From Macrobrachium rosenbergii (taxonomy: Eukaryota; Arthropoda; Malacostraca; Decapoda; Palaemonidae): a stretch of 64,000 nucleotides of DNA. Position 1 is the stretch's first letter. Every line of letters begins with the position of its first letter. Position numbers and translations under genes: made by a program. Below the pieces are notes generated by a model. It had not been told where the DNA came from and did not search any database. It saw only the letters and a program-made list of their open reading frames with translations. Positions 9,590-21,772 of this stretch are shown one piece after another. The stretch covers positions 22,556,647-22,620,646 of the forward strand of contig NC_089762.1 in NCBI RefSeq assembly GCF_040412425.1, written 5' to 3'.

Positions 9590-11309
9590 GCTGACGAGTC
9601 CTCCAAGAAGGAGGCCCTAGTCTCTCCGCGCCTGGGTGGCTGGGTTCGGGAGGAACGTGCCGTCGGGGAAGCCTTACGTCCTCGACGGGAGGTTGAGGGA
9701 CCTGCTTTACCCCGGCGCCCGGCTCGCTGTGGCCGTACCCGCAGATCTGGCCACGGCCATCATCGAGCAGATCCGGGCCGCAACCCAGCCACCTCAAGAT
9801 GACCCCGTGTACGCGGATGTTTCGGAGGACGTCGCTGCCTTAGATTTGGACCTGGAGCCGATGAACACGGAACCAGACCAGGGGGTAGGTAGTGAGGTAA
9901 GTGAGGCAGCGGGGGCGGGCGCCCTTTTTGATTCCCCATCTTCCTCTGTATCTTCATTTTCAGGTTTTGGCAAGTCTTCTATCTTGAAGGACAGGGCTCC
10001 ATCTGCTGTCCCCAAGCTGAAGTTGAAGACGTCGTGGAAGGCGAAGGGCTACAAGTCCTCGTCTTCCCGTAAGGCATCTCCTTTCCCCCCGTCGAAGGCC
10101 AAGGTTGCTGAACCTGTGGCCTCCGGGAGCAAACCGAGTACCTCGGGCAAAGGAGCGAGTAAGAGGGTGGCCAAGCCCAGCCCTCCTCGCCAGCCTGCCT
10201 TTGACCCTGAGGCGTTTGCAGGGATGTTGCTGGAGAGAATCTCTACGGAGGTTGAGGCTAAGCTTTCCAAGATTACGGAAAGGCTTCAAAGTCAGGAGAC
10301 TCTGCTGGCGGATATGGCTCGCTCCGGCGGGGCCGGTCCGCAGTACGAGATCCCGGACACTGCTGACCTCCCTCCTTTCGATGTAGGGAACCCGTGGCGT
10401 TTTGCTCTTCGTGCTATCCAGCACGAGGACACCTTGACCATTGAGGGTCTTGGTACTAGGCGTCTGGAGGAACTGGAGTTCTTCCCACCTGATCTCTTGC
10501 CCCCCTATCCAGGCTTTGTTAGGCTGACGGAGGAAGCCTGGATACGCTCAGACAAGGTCCCGAAGGAGACGGTGATCTTCCCCAGGGACCAAGCGCAATC
10601 TGCTCTCTTGCGCACTCTCTCTGAGTGGCGGGCAGACAATACCAAGTTGACCCCCTTCAAGGGCAACTATACCATGTTTTCTTTGGGTGATAAGTTGCCC
10701 ACTCCCTGCCTGAACAAAGTTGCTTTGGCAACTGCTCAGGCATGCTTCAAAGGCAAACCTTTGCCTCAGCTAAGGGAGACAGACTCTACATCTCTGGTCT
10801 TCCCAGGAGGTGAGGAGTTCTGGAAGGACGCCCCGTCCACATTTACACTAGGTAAATTGGACGCTGATTGCGCGTCTTCTCAGTTCAGTGAGCAGCTTCC
10901 TAAGCTCCCGGAAGCTCTCCTGAAGGTGGAGTTTGAGGCATGGTGTCGGCTGAGCCGGTCCCTAAACTCGCTGTGCTTGATGGAAGCGACCGCCGTCTCC
11001 TGTGCAGAGGAGCCTCTATTTCAGGTTCTGGCTAAATCCCTGTTGGCAGGGTTTCAGTCAGACCTGTACGACTTTATGGTGGCAAAGTTGGACTGCCGCA
11101 AATTCATCTTTGCAGATGCCACCATTCGTCATGAGCCTAACAAGCTCATGAAGAGTTCTATCTGGGGGGACAACCTCTTCCCAGAAGACGAAGTCGCAAG
11201 TGTCCTGAGTGAACCAGAGCCTGCGCAGGTATCTCCTCCTTCAAACGAAAGACCCCCGAATCTGGCAACCCCCAGACTAAGTCTGGGAAATGTTTCAGAA
11301 GGCACATAA
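9590..11309 (+). pseudogene. DIRS Gag, main part (A2), one early frameshift
   Basis: The downstream frame is open for 557 codons from 9636 to 11309, but the frame that continues from the upstream exon (starting 9590) is different. The switch is in the run tctctccgc near 9621-9629, consistent with a 2-base loss. Features in order: a GFGRNVPSGKPYVLD block (about 9642-9686) typical of DIRS Gag; an acidic stretch; a Lys/Ser/Pro-rich basic stretch (10010-10190); a predicted coiled coil around ISTEVEAKLSKITERLQSQE (10240-10300); then a globular C-terminal half. It is rich in GC relative to the leader. No zinc knuckle is seen in this part. Confidence 0.75.
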
Positions 11310-11618
11310 GACCTCAACACCAGACGGTAGTTCAGGCAGTCCCAGTCTCGGCGGTGGGCCAACCCTCCACCTCCAAGGCTCAACCCCAACAGTACGTGCT
11401 GGTTCAACCAGCCCAATCCCTTGCTGCACCCTCGTACGTCTCCTCGCCAGTGTACAACCCTACCTATGAGGGCCGTGGGGTCTTTCACGGCCTTTCACGG
11501 CCTTAATAGGAGCGCAAGGGGGGGTAGAGGTCGAGCCCTATACAGAGGTAAGGCTGGATCTGCCTCTCGGGGAAAAACTGGCCGCGGTAGAGGAAACAAA
11601 CCTGCTTCCTCCCACTGA
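11310..11618 (+). pseudogene. A2 Gag C-terminal tail, shifted frame
   Basis: Beyond the stop at 11309 the Gag-like composition continues in another frame as a Gln/Pro/Ser-rich stretch (11310-11500), then an Arg/Gly-rich box (GGRGRALYRGKAG, 11518-11556; TGRGRGNKP) ending at 11618. An RG-rich tail fits nucleic-acid binding. The frame change suggests a small indel around 11290-11310. Confidence 0.5.
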
Positions 11619-11629
11619 GACCAGTCAGG

Positions 11630-12669
11630 TAGGTGGTCGCCTTTACTGGTTCAGAGACCAGTGGTCCTTCAGTCCTTGGGCACACAGCATTGTGTCCAAA
11701 GGTCTGGGTTGGAGCTGGGTCAAGGATCCCCCTCCCCTGACCAGATTTTACCAACCCCCCTCCAAAGCCCTACAGGACTTTGTGATGGAGCTTCTCAACA
11801 AGAGAGCAATAAAGAAAGTAAGGCACCTCAAATTTCAAGGCAGGCTGTTCACTGTCCCAAAGAAAGATTCCGGTCAGCAAAGAGTGATTCTAGATCTCTC
11901 GCGTCTAAATCTTTACATAAAATGCGACAAGTTTCGCATGCTTACGGTGGCTCAAACGGACTCTACTGCCGCGTGGAGCCGTCACCACCTCTATCGATCT
12001 TTCAGACGCTTACTATCACGTCCCGGTTGCGCGGAACTTCTCTCCTTCCTGGGTTTCAGACTTGGGAAACAAGCCTACTCCTTCAAGGTCATGCCTTTTT
12101 GGTCTCAATATAGCCCCAGGATTTTTACAAAGCTGGCGGAAACAGTTGTTCAGCAGTTTTGGTCCCGGGGAATCTCCTTGGCAGCATACCTGGACGATTG
12201 GATAATCTGGGCTCCAACAGTACAAGAGTGCCGGAAGGCTACAGCCATAGTGATCAAGTTCCTGGAATCGTTAGGTTTTCAGTTGAACAGGGAGAAGTCC
12301 CGCCTGACTCCGGAGTCCTGGTTTCAGTGGCTGGGTCTCCAGTGGGACCTGTCCTCGTACAAACTATCCCTCCCGCCGTCCAAGCGGAAGGAGGTAGCCA
12401 CCGCTACCAGGAAATTTTTGAAGGACAAAGCAGCATCCCGCCGGTCTCAAGAGAGAATTCTCGGCTCCCTTCAGTTCGCTTCAGTGACAGACCTGCTCTT
12501 AAAAGTGAAATTAAAAGACAAACAGAGTGTGGCGGAGACGAGCCAATGTCAAGCTCAGAGACAGGGTCTCTTCAATTCCGCGGATCTTGAAGACAAGGCT
12601 TCGCCATGGTCCACAGTCAAGGGCCTGTCGGGTCGGTCCCACTTCAATTTCCCCCTCCAGCTCTGGTAA
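11630..12669 (+). pseudogene. DIRS reverse transcriptase (A2), first catalytic block out of frame
   Basis: Open from 11692 to 12669. It starts like A1 (SKGLGWSWVKDPPPLTRFYQ) and holds VPKKDSGQQRVILDL and the catalytic YLDDW (12187-12201), followed by the thumb/connection (LNREKSRLTPESWFQWLGLQ). Compared with A1 it lacks 2 bases near 11957 and 1 base near 12042. Between those points the protein is read in the wrong frame, so the block with the first catalytic Asp (SIDLSDAYY in A1) is replaced by unrelated residues while the ORF stays open. The enzyme would be inactive despite its length. Confidence 0.85.
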
Positions 12670-13270
12670 TCCACACAGACGCTTCATTAAGCGGCTGGGA
12701 GGGTACTCACCAAAACAAAAAGTACAGGGGACATGGTCTACAATATTTCAACAGTTCCATATAAACACCTTGGAAGCTATGGCAGTGTTTCTAACCCTAA
12801 TGAAACTCCGCCCCGCCAGCCGGATTCACATCAGGCTGGTGTTGGACAGCGCCATGGTGGTTCATTGCATCAACAGGGGCGGCTCCAAGTCAGGTCGCGT
12901 AAATCAGGTGATGATAGCTATCTTCTCACTGGCGAACAAGCACGGCTGGCATCTGTCAGCCACCCACCTAGCCGGGGTGCGGAACGTGGTGGCGGATTCC
13001 CTGTCCAGGACTACTCCGTTGGAGATGGAGTGGTCTCTGGACAGAGAATCGTTCAATTGGATTTGCCGCCGGATTCCGGGACTCCAAGTGGATCTGTTCG
13101 CTACGGAGAGCAATCACAAGCTTCCCTGCTATGTGGCTCCCAACCTGGACCCCCATGCCTTCGCCACGGACGCGATGACCATAGATTGGAACAATTGGGA
13201 GAGGATCTACTTGTTTCCCCCAATAAATATGTTGTTGAAAGTACTGCACAAACTCAGGTCATTCAACTAG
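12665..13270 (+). pseudogene. DIRS RNase H (A2)
   Basis: HTDASLSGW (about 12674) is in one frame and the rest is in another (from YSPKQKVQGTWS on). One G is missing near 12702 compared with A1. Past that point it is open: INTLEAMAVFLTL, LVLDSAMVVHCINRGG, HLAGVRNVVADSLSR, then the DIRS tail DWNNWERIYLFPPINMLLK (13187-13243), to a stop at 13268-13270. Confidence 0.8.
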
Positions 13271-13334
13271 CTCTGGTAGCTCCCTACTGGCCGAAGAGCA
13301 ACTGGTTCCCTCTGCTTCAGGAGCTCAAGTTGCG

Positions 13335-13904
13335 GTGTCATCAGATACCCAAACCCAGACTGACCCAAGTAGTACAAACCAAGACTGTGTCAGCTTCCTT
13401 AAAAATTCAGAATGCCCTGGCTTTATGGACTTTATAAAGTTTGCTGCAAAAAAGGGAGCAAACATTGATCCCGTTAACACTCTGTTTCTAGAATCTGATA
13501 AGAGGGATTCTATGCTCAGGCAATATGATTCAGCAGTCAAAAAATTAGCATCCTTTTTGAAGGCATCTGAGCTCAAACTATGACTACTAACCTAGCGGTT
13601 ACTTTCTTTAGATCATTGTTTGAAAAGGCCTAGCCCCGCGACTATTACTACAGCTAAATCAGCCTTAAAGAAGGTATTTTTGTATGGTTTTAAAATTGAC
13701 CTTACAGATTCATACTTTTCATCCATCCCTAGAGCATGCGCTCGTTTGAGGCCGGTAACACGCCCACATTCTGTTACCTGGTTCCTCAACGATGTTCTGA
13801 AATTAGCCTCTGATATTAATAACTCACAATGCTCTTATTTGGATCTGTTAAGGAAGACCTTGTTTCTGATTAGCTTGGCTTCAGGTGCCAGAATTGCAGA
13901 GCTG
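13335..13904 (+). pseudogene. DIRS tyrosine recombinase (A2), C-terminal half missing
   Basis: It starts at an ATG (MSSDTQTQTDPSSTNQD) in phase with A1. One break occurs near 13580 and another near 13625, after which SALKKVFLYGFKIDLTDSY continues. It keeps the first catalytic Arg (SGARIAEL, about 13881-13904) and ends there. The His, second Arg and Tyr are gone, because B1 begins four bases later. Confidence 0.85.
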
Positions 13905-14339
13905 ATCTGTTCCGACACAATATACAAACCATCGGACCTTTACATTAGGAAGACTCACTGGTTGGAGAGAGGAATCTGAGCGAGTCTCTTGAACTAACTG
14001 GAGTTCTGCACACCTGGGCTACTCCTCCTGGTCGAAAGAGCGAGGAGTACCGTGCCTCTGACATATTGATCGGTGTGTAGGAACTGCAAGATCAAATGTC
14101 AGATACTGGATCTTTTTCTATGACTGAGAAAACGTAACTCATACGAAATATGCTGGAAAGAATCTAGGAGTTGGAGGCAGTGAGGAAAACCCGAGATAGG
14201 GTTTCCCTTGTTGCCAGTCTCTCCTTCCTCCCCTTGCTAGAGGAAGGAGCAGAATCGTTTCCATGATTCTAGAAGAAAAATAAAACGGGTGCTTGATGTG
14301 TAGTCTTACTGCATCAGATGCCAGATCCAGCAAGTATCA

Positions 14340-15600
14340 GTTCAAGTCCTATTCTCATCCCGAAGGAGGAGAAGTAGGAGGGCGAGGAAGGAGGAGGAGG
14401 AGGAGGAGGAGGAGGAGGAGGAGAGGCCAGTCACTCTCGGTATCCTTCTCACTTCCAGAACCAACACCTTAGGCGAGACGCTACTAGTCCTCTTGAAGGA
14501 GCCGGGTAAGAAAACACAACTTGAGCAGCCACCACAGGACCAAGGAAAAAAGGTTCCAAGGGCCTGTGGGCAACACCACAGGAAGACGACAAGAGTGTGG
14601 TCTATGAGACCACATCTTGCTTCCAGAATGACAGAAACTTCTGGAATGCGAGAGATGGACCAAGCCATTGACCTCGTGAGCTATTGGGTGGAAAGTACCA
14701 GTATAGTCATTGCCAGCTGCCGAGTACCTCCTTTGATCACTTCTCGAAGCCAGGAGAAAGATGTGTCCTTAGACACTTCTTCATTGGGAGAGATAGTACT
14801 AGCGAAAATGTCAATGACATCCAGGTTAGGAATGTCAAGCCTTTCCGGAAAGTACCACAGCTCCCTAATAGGACAAGGTAACGATTGATCTGGATCATCG
14901 ATACAAAGTCCAAGGAGGAGGGGAACAATAGATGGTGATGGATTTGGAGTCCACTTACGACATCCGAGGAAGCGTCGAGATATTGATCCCCTTCACCTGT
15001 TTTTTCATCTACGCCAAGGCCGGAGCGAGATGATAGATGGTCCCAAGAGGACACATTTCTGTCCGATGACTCTCGTAAGGGTGCGTGCAGAGCATGGGAC
15101 AGGAAACCTAAACAAGAGTCACATGCCACCCAGGGAACAGTTCCTTGGGACAGCAAGACCAAAGAAGCTTCTCGTCCATATTTAAATACTGACTGAGGAG
15201 AAAAAGGCTACTTCAGATAGAAGACTAGGTCACAAGGGCCTATGTTCTCCACAACTGAAATGGAGAGAGGCAACCCTTGGCAGAAGTCCAGACCTGAAGA
15301 GCAACTCTGACCCAAGAAGAAGTTACGTCAACGACACCAACCAGCGAAGATGGGTCCAGTGTTGCAGAAGACTTCAAGAGATATCCAGCTAAATCCGTTG
15401 CCGCTCGGCGAGAAAGCCTATGCTTGCAAGAAAAGCTGGAAGGTCTCCCAGTCCTGAACACACAGGGATGTACTGCCTGAAGAACTGCTTCTTGTGTAGC
15501 TGCTACAGGAGGATGGGTCAAGCAGAGCTATCAGGTCAGGCATAAGGCGAAGTCTTCCAGCATTTGTCTGTAACTCGGGATGAGCAATGCTTGTGAACAC
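14340..15600 (-). pseudogene. B1 tyrosine recombinase region, heavily decayed
   Basis: The stretch aligns end to end with B2 22285-23530. Read on the minus strand it gives DIRS YR-type fragments in several frames (GLGDLPAFL-like N-terminal part in B2; post-YR tail TGPWNLFSLVLWWLL shared by B, C and B3 copies). No catalytic R-H-R-Y set can be read in one frame. A (GGA)n run near its 3' end adds a poly-Ser artefact frame. Confidence 0.55.
14378..14422. repeat. (GGA)n microsatellite
   Basis: About 15 GGA/AGG units in B1. The matching place in B2 (22345-22370) has only a few, so it expanded after the copies diverged. Confidence 0.85.
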
Positions 15601-17000
15601 CTAGTGAAACAGAAAAATATGGAGGGGAAAAACACCGATATCGATTTTTCCCAAAAAGACAGCATGCCTCACCATAGCAGCCCCTGGGTCTGGTACGAAG
15701 GAGCGAGAAAACTACCGACTTTGTTGTGCCAGGAGGCAACAGAAAGATGGTAGGACCTCTCAGTCAAGCAGTCTCTTCACAAATCTTTGTGAAAAAAGAG
15801 TGAAGAGCACATTCTGTCCTGATCACTCAAACCGGAGGCCGAGCTCGCCTACCAATACATCCTCACCAGGAGTGTATTTGGCTAATTGAGCTCTCAAGTG
15901 CGCTATAGATCACTCAAGTACCTGCAAATGTCAACAGATGATACTTGAGGAAAAAACGATTCCCTCTTATTTGTCGACGTATGCCCCTACTGTGGTTTTG
16001 TTGTTCAACGAAACCACTGAGTGTCGCAAAACTCATCCTGAATTCTCGAAAGGCCAAAAGGCTGTCTTGAGTTCAGGATGTTGATGAGAAGGTACTAATT
16101 GTCTCGGTCACACACCTTCAAGACAAAGTCTTACAGGTGTGCGCCTATTCCTTGATCAGTGAATCTGGAAGTAGACACACAATGTGAGCAGAACATGCAA
16201 GCATATTCGAACATTCCTTCAATCAAGCATTAACCTAACTCTTTCCTCATACTTCGAAGAGGAAAGAAGGATGGAGGACTGGAAGCAGACCTCCTTCATT
16301 CTCCACCATGGGGAAGCTTCTGCAAGATGACAGGATACCAAGACAATTAGCTCTAGCCGGGCTGGTGTTTCCCAAATCAGGAGCACGGGAGAGGAAGCAG
16401 GATGGAAGTTTGATGAAATGAACTGCCGACACCCAAGGGAAATAGATACTTCTCCTGAAGGAATCCATTCCCAGGTCTTGGCAATGTCTCTGCCAGGTCC
16501 AGAGACTCAATAAGTATCATTTTATCCAGCCATCTGCAGTAGGAGAACTTCTGCCCGGTCAATACTTCTTTCTCTCTTCCCTTCTGCCCTCTCCCCTTAA
16601 GGAAAAGAGGGTGAGAAGAGACATACTTATGTGCACTTTCCCAGAAGGGAAGAAGAGGGCTATGTGTTCCGCAATCTTCTTCCGAAGCCTGGGACTTCAT
16701 AGGAGTTGAAGGGGGCTGGCTTGAACTTTAGGTCGAGCCGAGATGACCAAGACCCAAAGGTCTTGGCCATTGTCCAAAGGACAAGGCAGTGCCCTTGTAT
16801 TAACCTTGATTACCGCAGTATCTGGCAAATCTCTAAAAGAGAAAGGCAGAACCAAGTAAGGTTCATTCCTAAGGGTCGAGCCAACTCAGGACTTACGAAA
16901 CAGGAGATCCAAATTAGGACAAAGTCCTTCTTCTTAGCGCCAGAATTGCTCACAGATTGCTGCCGGGTGTAGGAAGACCCATCCCCGAACAGGACCAGTC
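15601..17000 (-). pseudogene. B1 RNase H and RT remnants
   Basis: Collinear with B2 23600-24830, where RNase H-like pieces are clearer. It includes minus-strand SPARANCLGILSSCRS (about 16340), which matches SPARANWLGTLSSCRS in B2, a segment I place in the RT connection region. No YxDD motif survives in frame. Confidence 0.45.
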
Positions 17001-20000
17001 TCCAGAAGACAGAGTTCTCTCCAGGAATGGTTGTATCCGAGGAGAGAAAGCCTAAAAGTGAAGGATCGTGGATCCATTAGGAGACTGTCTGGAGGAAACC
17101 AGGTGTCCTCCAAGATTGCCGCCCCTCATTGCAGAAGAGAATACCCGTCACGGCAAGGAGAAGCAGAGAGAGAACCCAGTCCAGATGAAGCAGAGTCAGA
17201 ACAACCTGCAGTAGGCAAGACCCTCCGAGGCAAGAAGAATTCGTACTCTGTCAAGGCAGGGGAGGAGCTTGGTGTCTTGACTTGAATGAACTCCTTGTCC
17301 GAAGAAAAATATTCATCTGGTCGAGAGCATTCTCACAATCAAGGACCGCGGCGGCCCCCGAAACTCTTGGCCCCTTTGGGAACTGCAAAGGTTGCGAGTG
17401 ATGAAGATTATTCATTGGGGGAGCCGCAGTCCTGTCCCAAGGATCCTCGCGCTGATGAATCGGGGCGAAGTTCTCCAAGAAACAAGAGCGAACGCAACTT
17501 GAAGAGGAAGACCCTCACTGCTTCCGAAGCATGAAACTCCTGTATCTTTCTCTTTGGAGGGAGACCTTGACGGATCCCAAGAAACCCTCCTTGGGTACCT
17601 GGTTGTACTATGAGGCAATCGGGACTGACACCGAAAGCAAGCCAGGCAGCCAAACTCCGAAGAAAGACAAATTAATTGAAGTTCTCTCTGACCATCTCAT
17701 GCTTTTCAGAACAACCTAGAGGAAAAGAGAAGAGGTGAGGAGAAACAGTACCCCTACCTGTCCTGCCACTAAGACCAGCAGGAGAGGCAGACTGTGAGCG
17801 ATTCAAACAAGAGATTATTGCTACATGGGGGAAGAAGAGCATTTGTGCCATGGCAAAGCGCTTTCCTGGGAAGAGCAGAAAGTTCACTCAAACACTGCCG
17901 AGAACCTAATTCGGAAAAACCGAGTAGGGCTGAGCTGAGCCTCACTGAATTGAGCCGATCACACGAACACGATCCAGGGGTGGTAAGCAGTGGACTGAGC
18001 CAGTTTCACAAATGCAACCATGGGCTGGGCGGGGCAAGAAGCTGAGTGGGCCGAGCCAAGTCGATCACAAGAACGCAATTAGAACTGGACAGGGCAGAAC
18101 TTGTCTGCTGTGAATTAGCGCTAATTTCCCAAACTCTAAACTCCTTCGAGGCCGAGGCCCCTCGAGAAGAAGGTTTAAAGGGGAATTCTGTGTCTGGTAT
18201 CCTGCATGCTCGAACACTAAGGTTCAAGACACGAGGATGAAACGCGGCCAGGTAACCATAGCAGCTGGCGGGCAGTATCGAGATACCTGGGCGTCTCAGC
18301 ACCGAGACACCTGGGTGTCTCGGCACTTTCTCTCATCCTGTGCCTCTCGCCAGAAGAGCGCTCGTGATTCATAGAATTCGAGCAACCTATGGGACTCCCA
18401 AAAATTGGGAGCGGCTGCTTTCGGTTCCCTAAGAAATCGAAAAGAGCCAGGCACAGAACCATTCTTAGACACAGACTTCCAAGACTGGCAAAGAGAGTGC
18501 AACCTCAAGAGGCTGCGTTCTCGTGGCCCCCGAAACGCTTGACCCCAGAGGAGAATGTGAATCGGTTCCCGTCCAAGGGCAGGAAGAGCCAACGAGAGAA
18601 AATTGCCTCCCAGAAGAGAGTCAGTCCCTTAGAAGTCCCGCAGGACTCCTGAAGGGAACCTCTTCTCTGCTTCTTCTGGTGTTCGAACCGATAGGATCGA
18701 GACACCAGGCTGGGAACCTGACTGGGCACTGGTAAGCACTCTGGGAGCACTTGCAGTGCTGGCATGAAGAGCTGAGACACCTGGGTGACTCGGCCCTTTC
18801 TCCTGTACTGCTCCTGAACTGGGCCAAGGAGAGTACTCTCCAGACCAGATTGGGATACTCGATAGTCCACAGAATTTCGAGCACTCGGAGCGGCTTGCAA
18901 ACGAGCGCCCGAAGCAGCACCCACCTTAGAGGCAGAACCTCTAGGACTGGGAACAGGAGCGCAAACCGAGGTCTGCACGCCCGTGGCTCCCGAAACACAA
19001 AACCCAGGGGTATGCGAATCAGTTCCCGAACCCAAAGGTCAGGAAGAGCCAACGAAAGACCCACTGCCTCCTCAGAAGGAGGCAGTCCCTAGATGTCCAA
19101 GGACATCATGGGGGAAGAAGCAGCCTTCCTCTCCTTTGGCCGACGGAGGTCTATCCGGTAACCAGGACCCCCTCAAACCTCAGGAGAGGAAGGGAAGAGG
19201 CAGCAGAAGGCAAAATCAAAGATAAGCTGAAGAAGATGGTGGCTACTTCCACAGGGCAACTTCCTTCACCTTCACTCCAACATCTTCTACAGGATGGTGG
19301 ACATGAAACATCGTAATCTCCAGGGCAGCTAGGCAGGATCACAATGGAAGCAGCCCAGGACACAACCACCAGGAGAAGCAGCAGGCACAATCAGGACAGC
19401 CGATGCAGGAGCTACGGAAGCGGTTCGGAAGGCAAGAGCTACAGCAACGGCCAGGATCGTCACATGAAGGTCACCAGCAGCGACAAGAATGATCAGGACG
19501 GCTGCGGCAGGAGACCAGGAAGAGCCGCCCAGAGACTGTTGCCAGGTCAACAGGAGCATAACACAGGAAATACCAGGAGCAGACAGACCACAGATACACC
19601 AGAGGCAGTGCCACAGCATACATGAAGGCCAGCAATGACAGCGATTGATCCACATCAGCGGGAACAGAGTCGGAACGATCCTGACATGACATTCCAATCA
19701 GGTACTGTGGTCAATCCCGAAGCAACACTGTAAGAACGTCGGGACTCCATGCAAAGATATCCCAACTGAGATATCCAGCCAACTACTGCTGCTGTGCCTA
19801 CTATGCTCACTGTCAACCTGAAAGAAAAAGTAAAGATGATTAGTAGAGGGAGACTTCTCTCGCTCCAAGGGGGACTGCCCTATGCAGCGAGAGGAGGCTA
19901 CTGATAAGAGGTAGCCCGACCTCCCGCGCCCCCTCCCCACGGTCTTCTCCTGAAAAGAGAGCAAAAAGGGCGAAGGAGAGATAAGAACCTACAGGAAGAG

Positions 20001-20112
20001 AGAAGGAAGGAGGGAAGACCACCAAGGGCACTATGGAAGCAAAACTTACCGACGACACCCGCAGCCTCCCGCCTCCCGCAACTCTCCATAGCACAGACGG
20101 CAAAAACAACAC
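17001..20112 (-). pseudogene. B1 Gag region, decayed
   Basis: The minus-strand frame at 18505-19035 (176 codons) holds the Gag segment with SGATGVQTSVCAPVPSPRG and the conserved SGARLQAAPSARNSV, related to the C2 Gag (TRSQAALS at about 40180). Two copies of an 8-residue unit (about 18270-18325) correspond to the longer array in B2. Small frames on both strands elsewhere are fragments of this region. Confidence 0.5.
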
Positions 20113-20499
20113 TCAGCACAAGTAGAAAGGAAGTAGTCATGCCCTTGTACATGGAGGGCAGGAGCGCAAGAAGGGGGAGTGAACTTGTTACGTCCCGATC
20201 AATGTACGGGAGCGAAGATATTACGTCCCAATCTAATATCACCAAAAGTACAGGGGAACGCCTTCAGTATCTAAATAACGGGCTACTGGAAGAGAAGCAT
20301 TAGCACTCGGTTATGCCCCTCTCAATATGCCCTTGGCCATCAAACCCAAGACACAGACACAGAGGAACGACGGCTATGCAAGGCTATCATAAATCTTGCA
20401 TTTGTATGTTAATAAATATCAAACACAAGAAATATATACAATAAAAATACAGAAAGATCCCACCTGGATAATAAAGAGCGTAACGACAGTCAGGCAAAG

Positions 20500-20697
20500 A
20501 GATCCGAAAACGTCTGCAACGCATGATGGCTGAAAGCATACTGGAATGTTTACATCTGGGCAAGTGGGTATTCCGTGCCTATCTGATGGTAGTTACTGCC
20601 TAACACCTTGTTCAAGAGTTTAATGGCTGTGTCCAGCTTCACCGTAAGTAATTCCTAATGTAAAGGACTGATGGTTTGTATATCGTGTCAGAACAAC
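20500..20697. repeat. B1 5' terminal repeat
   Basis: The sequence ctggaatgtttacatctggg through cctaatgtaaagga and tatcgtgtcagaaca matches the B2 5' end (28500-28675) and is the inverse complement of the B2 3' ITR (21575-21720). The last 45 bases are inverted at 13908-13950. Confidence 0.8.
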
Positions 20698-21534
20698 TCT
20701 TTTCTCCCACTGTGCACACATATCTTTTATTAATGATCTTAATTTTCTTTCTGGTTTGCTGTCATCTCTAACTTTCTTACGCCCCATGATGACTTAACCT
20801 GTACCGTATTAGTACTAATCACCAAAAATAATAAAAAGAAGCATGAAACAATGTAATGGAATTTTGCATTGAACGATAGCTATGGGTAAACTGAGCACTT
20901 CCTCTTTGTTTCAGCTGAGAACTGCACTCACGAATGTGTCTAATCCCATACATGTTTAGCCAGTCATCTTTATCCATCTGTAAGCCCTGCGAAGTCAATT
21001 AACGGAGCGGATTTTTCCTCAGACAAAGCATCCTGTAACCAAATTATCCATTAAGTAAGGTGTCCATTCTCCATTCTCTCAAGTTTTGACAGTTGTTTGT
21101 TCTGTCCTTGTGACTAGCTGATTTAGATCAGCCTTCTGCCTGGAAGCAAGGCCTTAATAAACCTTCATCCTCTCACAAGAACCATCACTCACCTTTCCCT
21201 TAGCATGAATCAAGAACTAACAAGCCTCCTCACACTTCTGTTAAGAATTCCAAAGTACCAGCAATTTTGGAGATAAATCAGAAAACTTCTGTGATGTGGG
21301 GATGGAGATGAGGAGGTTATTCTGCCTCACATTTAGGCTTCTTTTCACCAGGTTCTAGGTTTGGTCTCACAAGGTATTAATTTTTAAGACAGACTATTCC
21401 TCCTTGATTTGCCGCAGCTACTACTCCAAAGTCACAATTCAAGTCTGAGGAGCTTCTTATCGCTTTATTGTTCCGTATAGTGGTGGGTGCTGTCCTTAAT
21501 GAAGTGGTTGGTGGAATGGAGGGCATGGGCTATT
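20698..21534. other. Spacer between B1 and B2, nothing recognised
   Basis: About 840 bases of ordinary-composition sequence with no long reading frame and no match that I can see elsewhere in the window. It may be the original flank between the two B insertions. Confidence 0.5.
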
Positions 21535-21772
21535 AAATCACAATTTTTGAAAGTAAACTGTATTTTTCCTAACTATACAAACCTGAGGTCCTTTACATTA
21601 GGAATTACTTTCAGGTGTAGGCTGGAAACGGCCGTTAAATTCTTGAGCAAGATGGTTAGGCAGTAACCACCGCCAGGTAGGCGGGAATACTTGCCTGCCC
21701 GGATGTAAACATTCCAGTTTGCCTTTCGGTCAAGGTTCAGATTGAGGGGTGGCATGAGGTGGGCATAGTAAG
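21535..21772. repeat. B2 3' inverted terminal repeat with outer extension
   Basis: The core (ttacattaggaattacttt through cagtttgcctttcggtc, about 21595-21730) is the inverse complement of 28505-28640 at the other end. The outermost 40 bases (aaatcacaatttttgaaagt...) are absent from the 5' end and return only in the ICR, giving the same asymmetric extension as in A1. Confidence 0.85.

Larger units (their letters stand above)
6952..13907 (+). mobile_element. DIRS1-like retrotransposon A2, 3' end replaced by B1
   Basis: Same family as A1, at matching positions in RT, RNase H and YR. It has the left ITR, a long leader, gag with a probable intron, RT, RNase H and the first half of YR. Homology to the A1 recombinase stops at about 13904, and the terminal sequence of B1 starts at 13908. 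The missing YR half, ICR and right ITR are not found beyond B1 (20698) or B2 (28676). The 3' part is therefore lost from the window, not merely split by an insertion. Confidence 0.85.
13908..20697 (-). mobile_element. DIRS-like element B1, 3' terminus missing
   Basis: This is a 6.8 kb element collinear with B2 through almost its whole length. It reads on the minus strand: 5' end near 20697, YR near 14400-15600. The left boundary starts tgttccgacacaatatac, which corresponds to the second half of the B2 ICR (21838 on), so the 3' ITR and the first ICR half are absent. The right end (cctaatgtaaagga ... tcgtgtcagaaca) is the inverse complement of the left start. All genes are broken. Confidence 0.8.

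Noticed and set aside
14342..14668. ORF with a poly-Ser run
   Set aside because: Translation of the (GGA)n expansion inside decayed B1 sequence.
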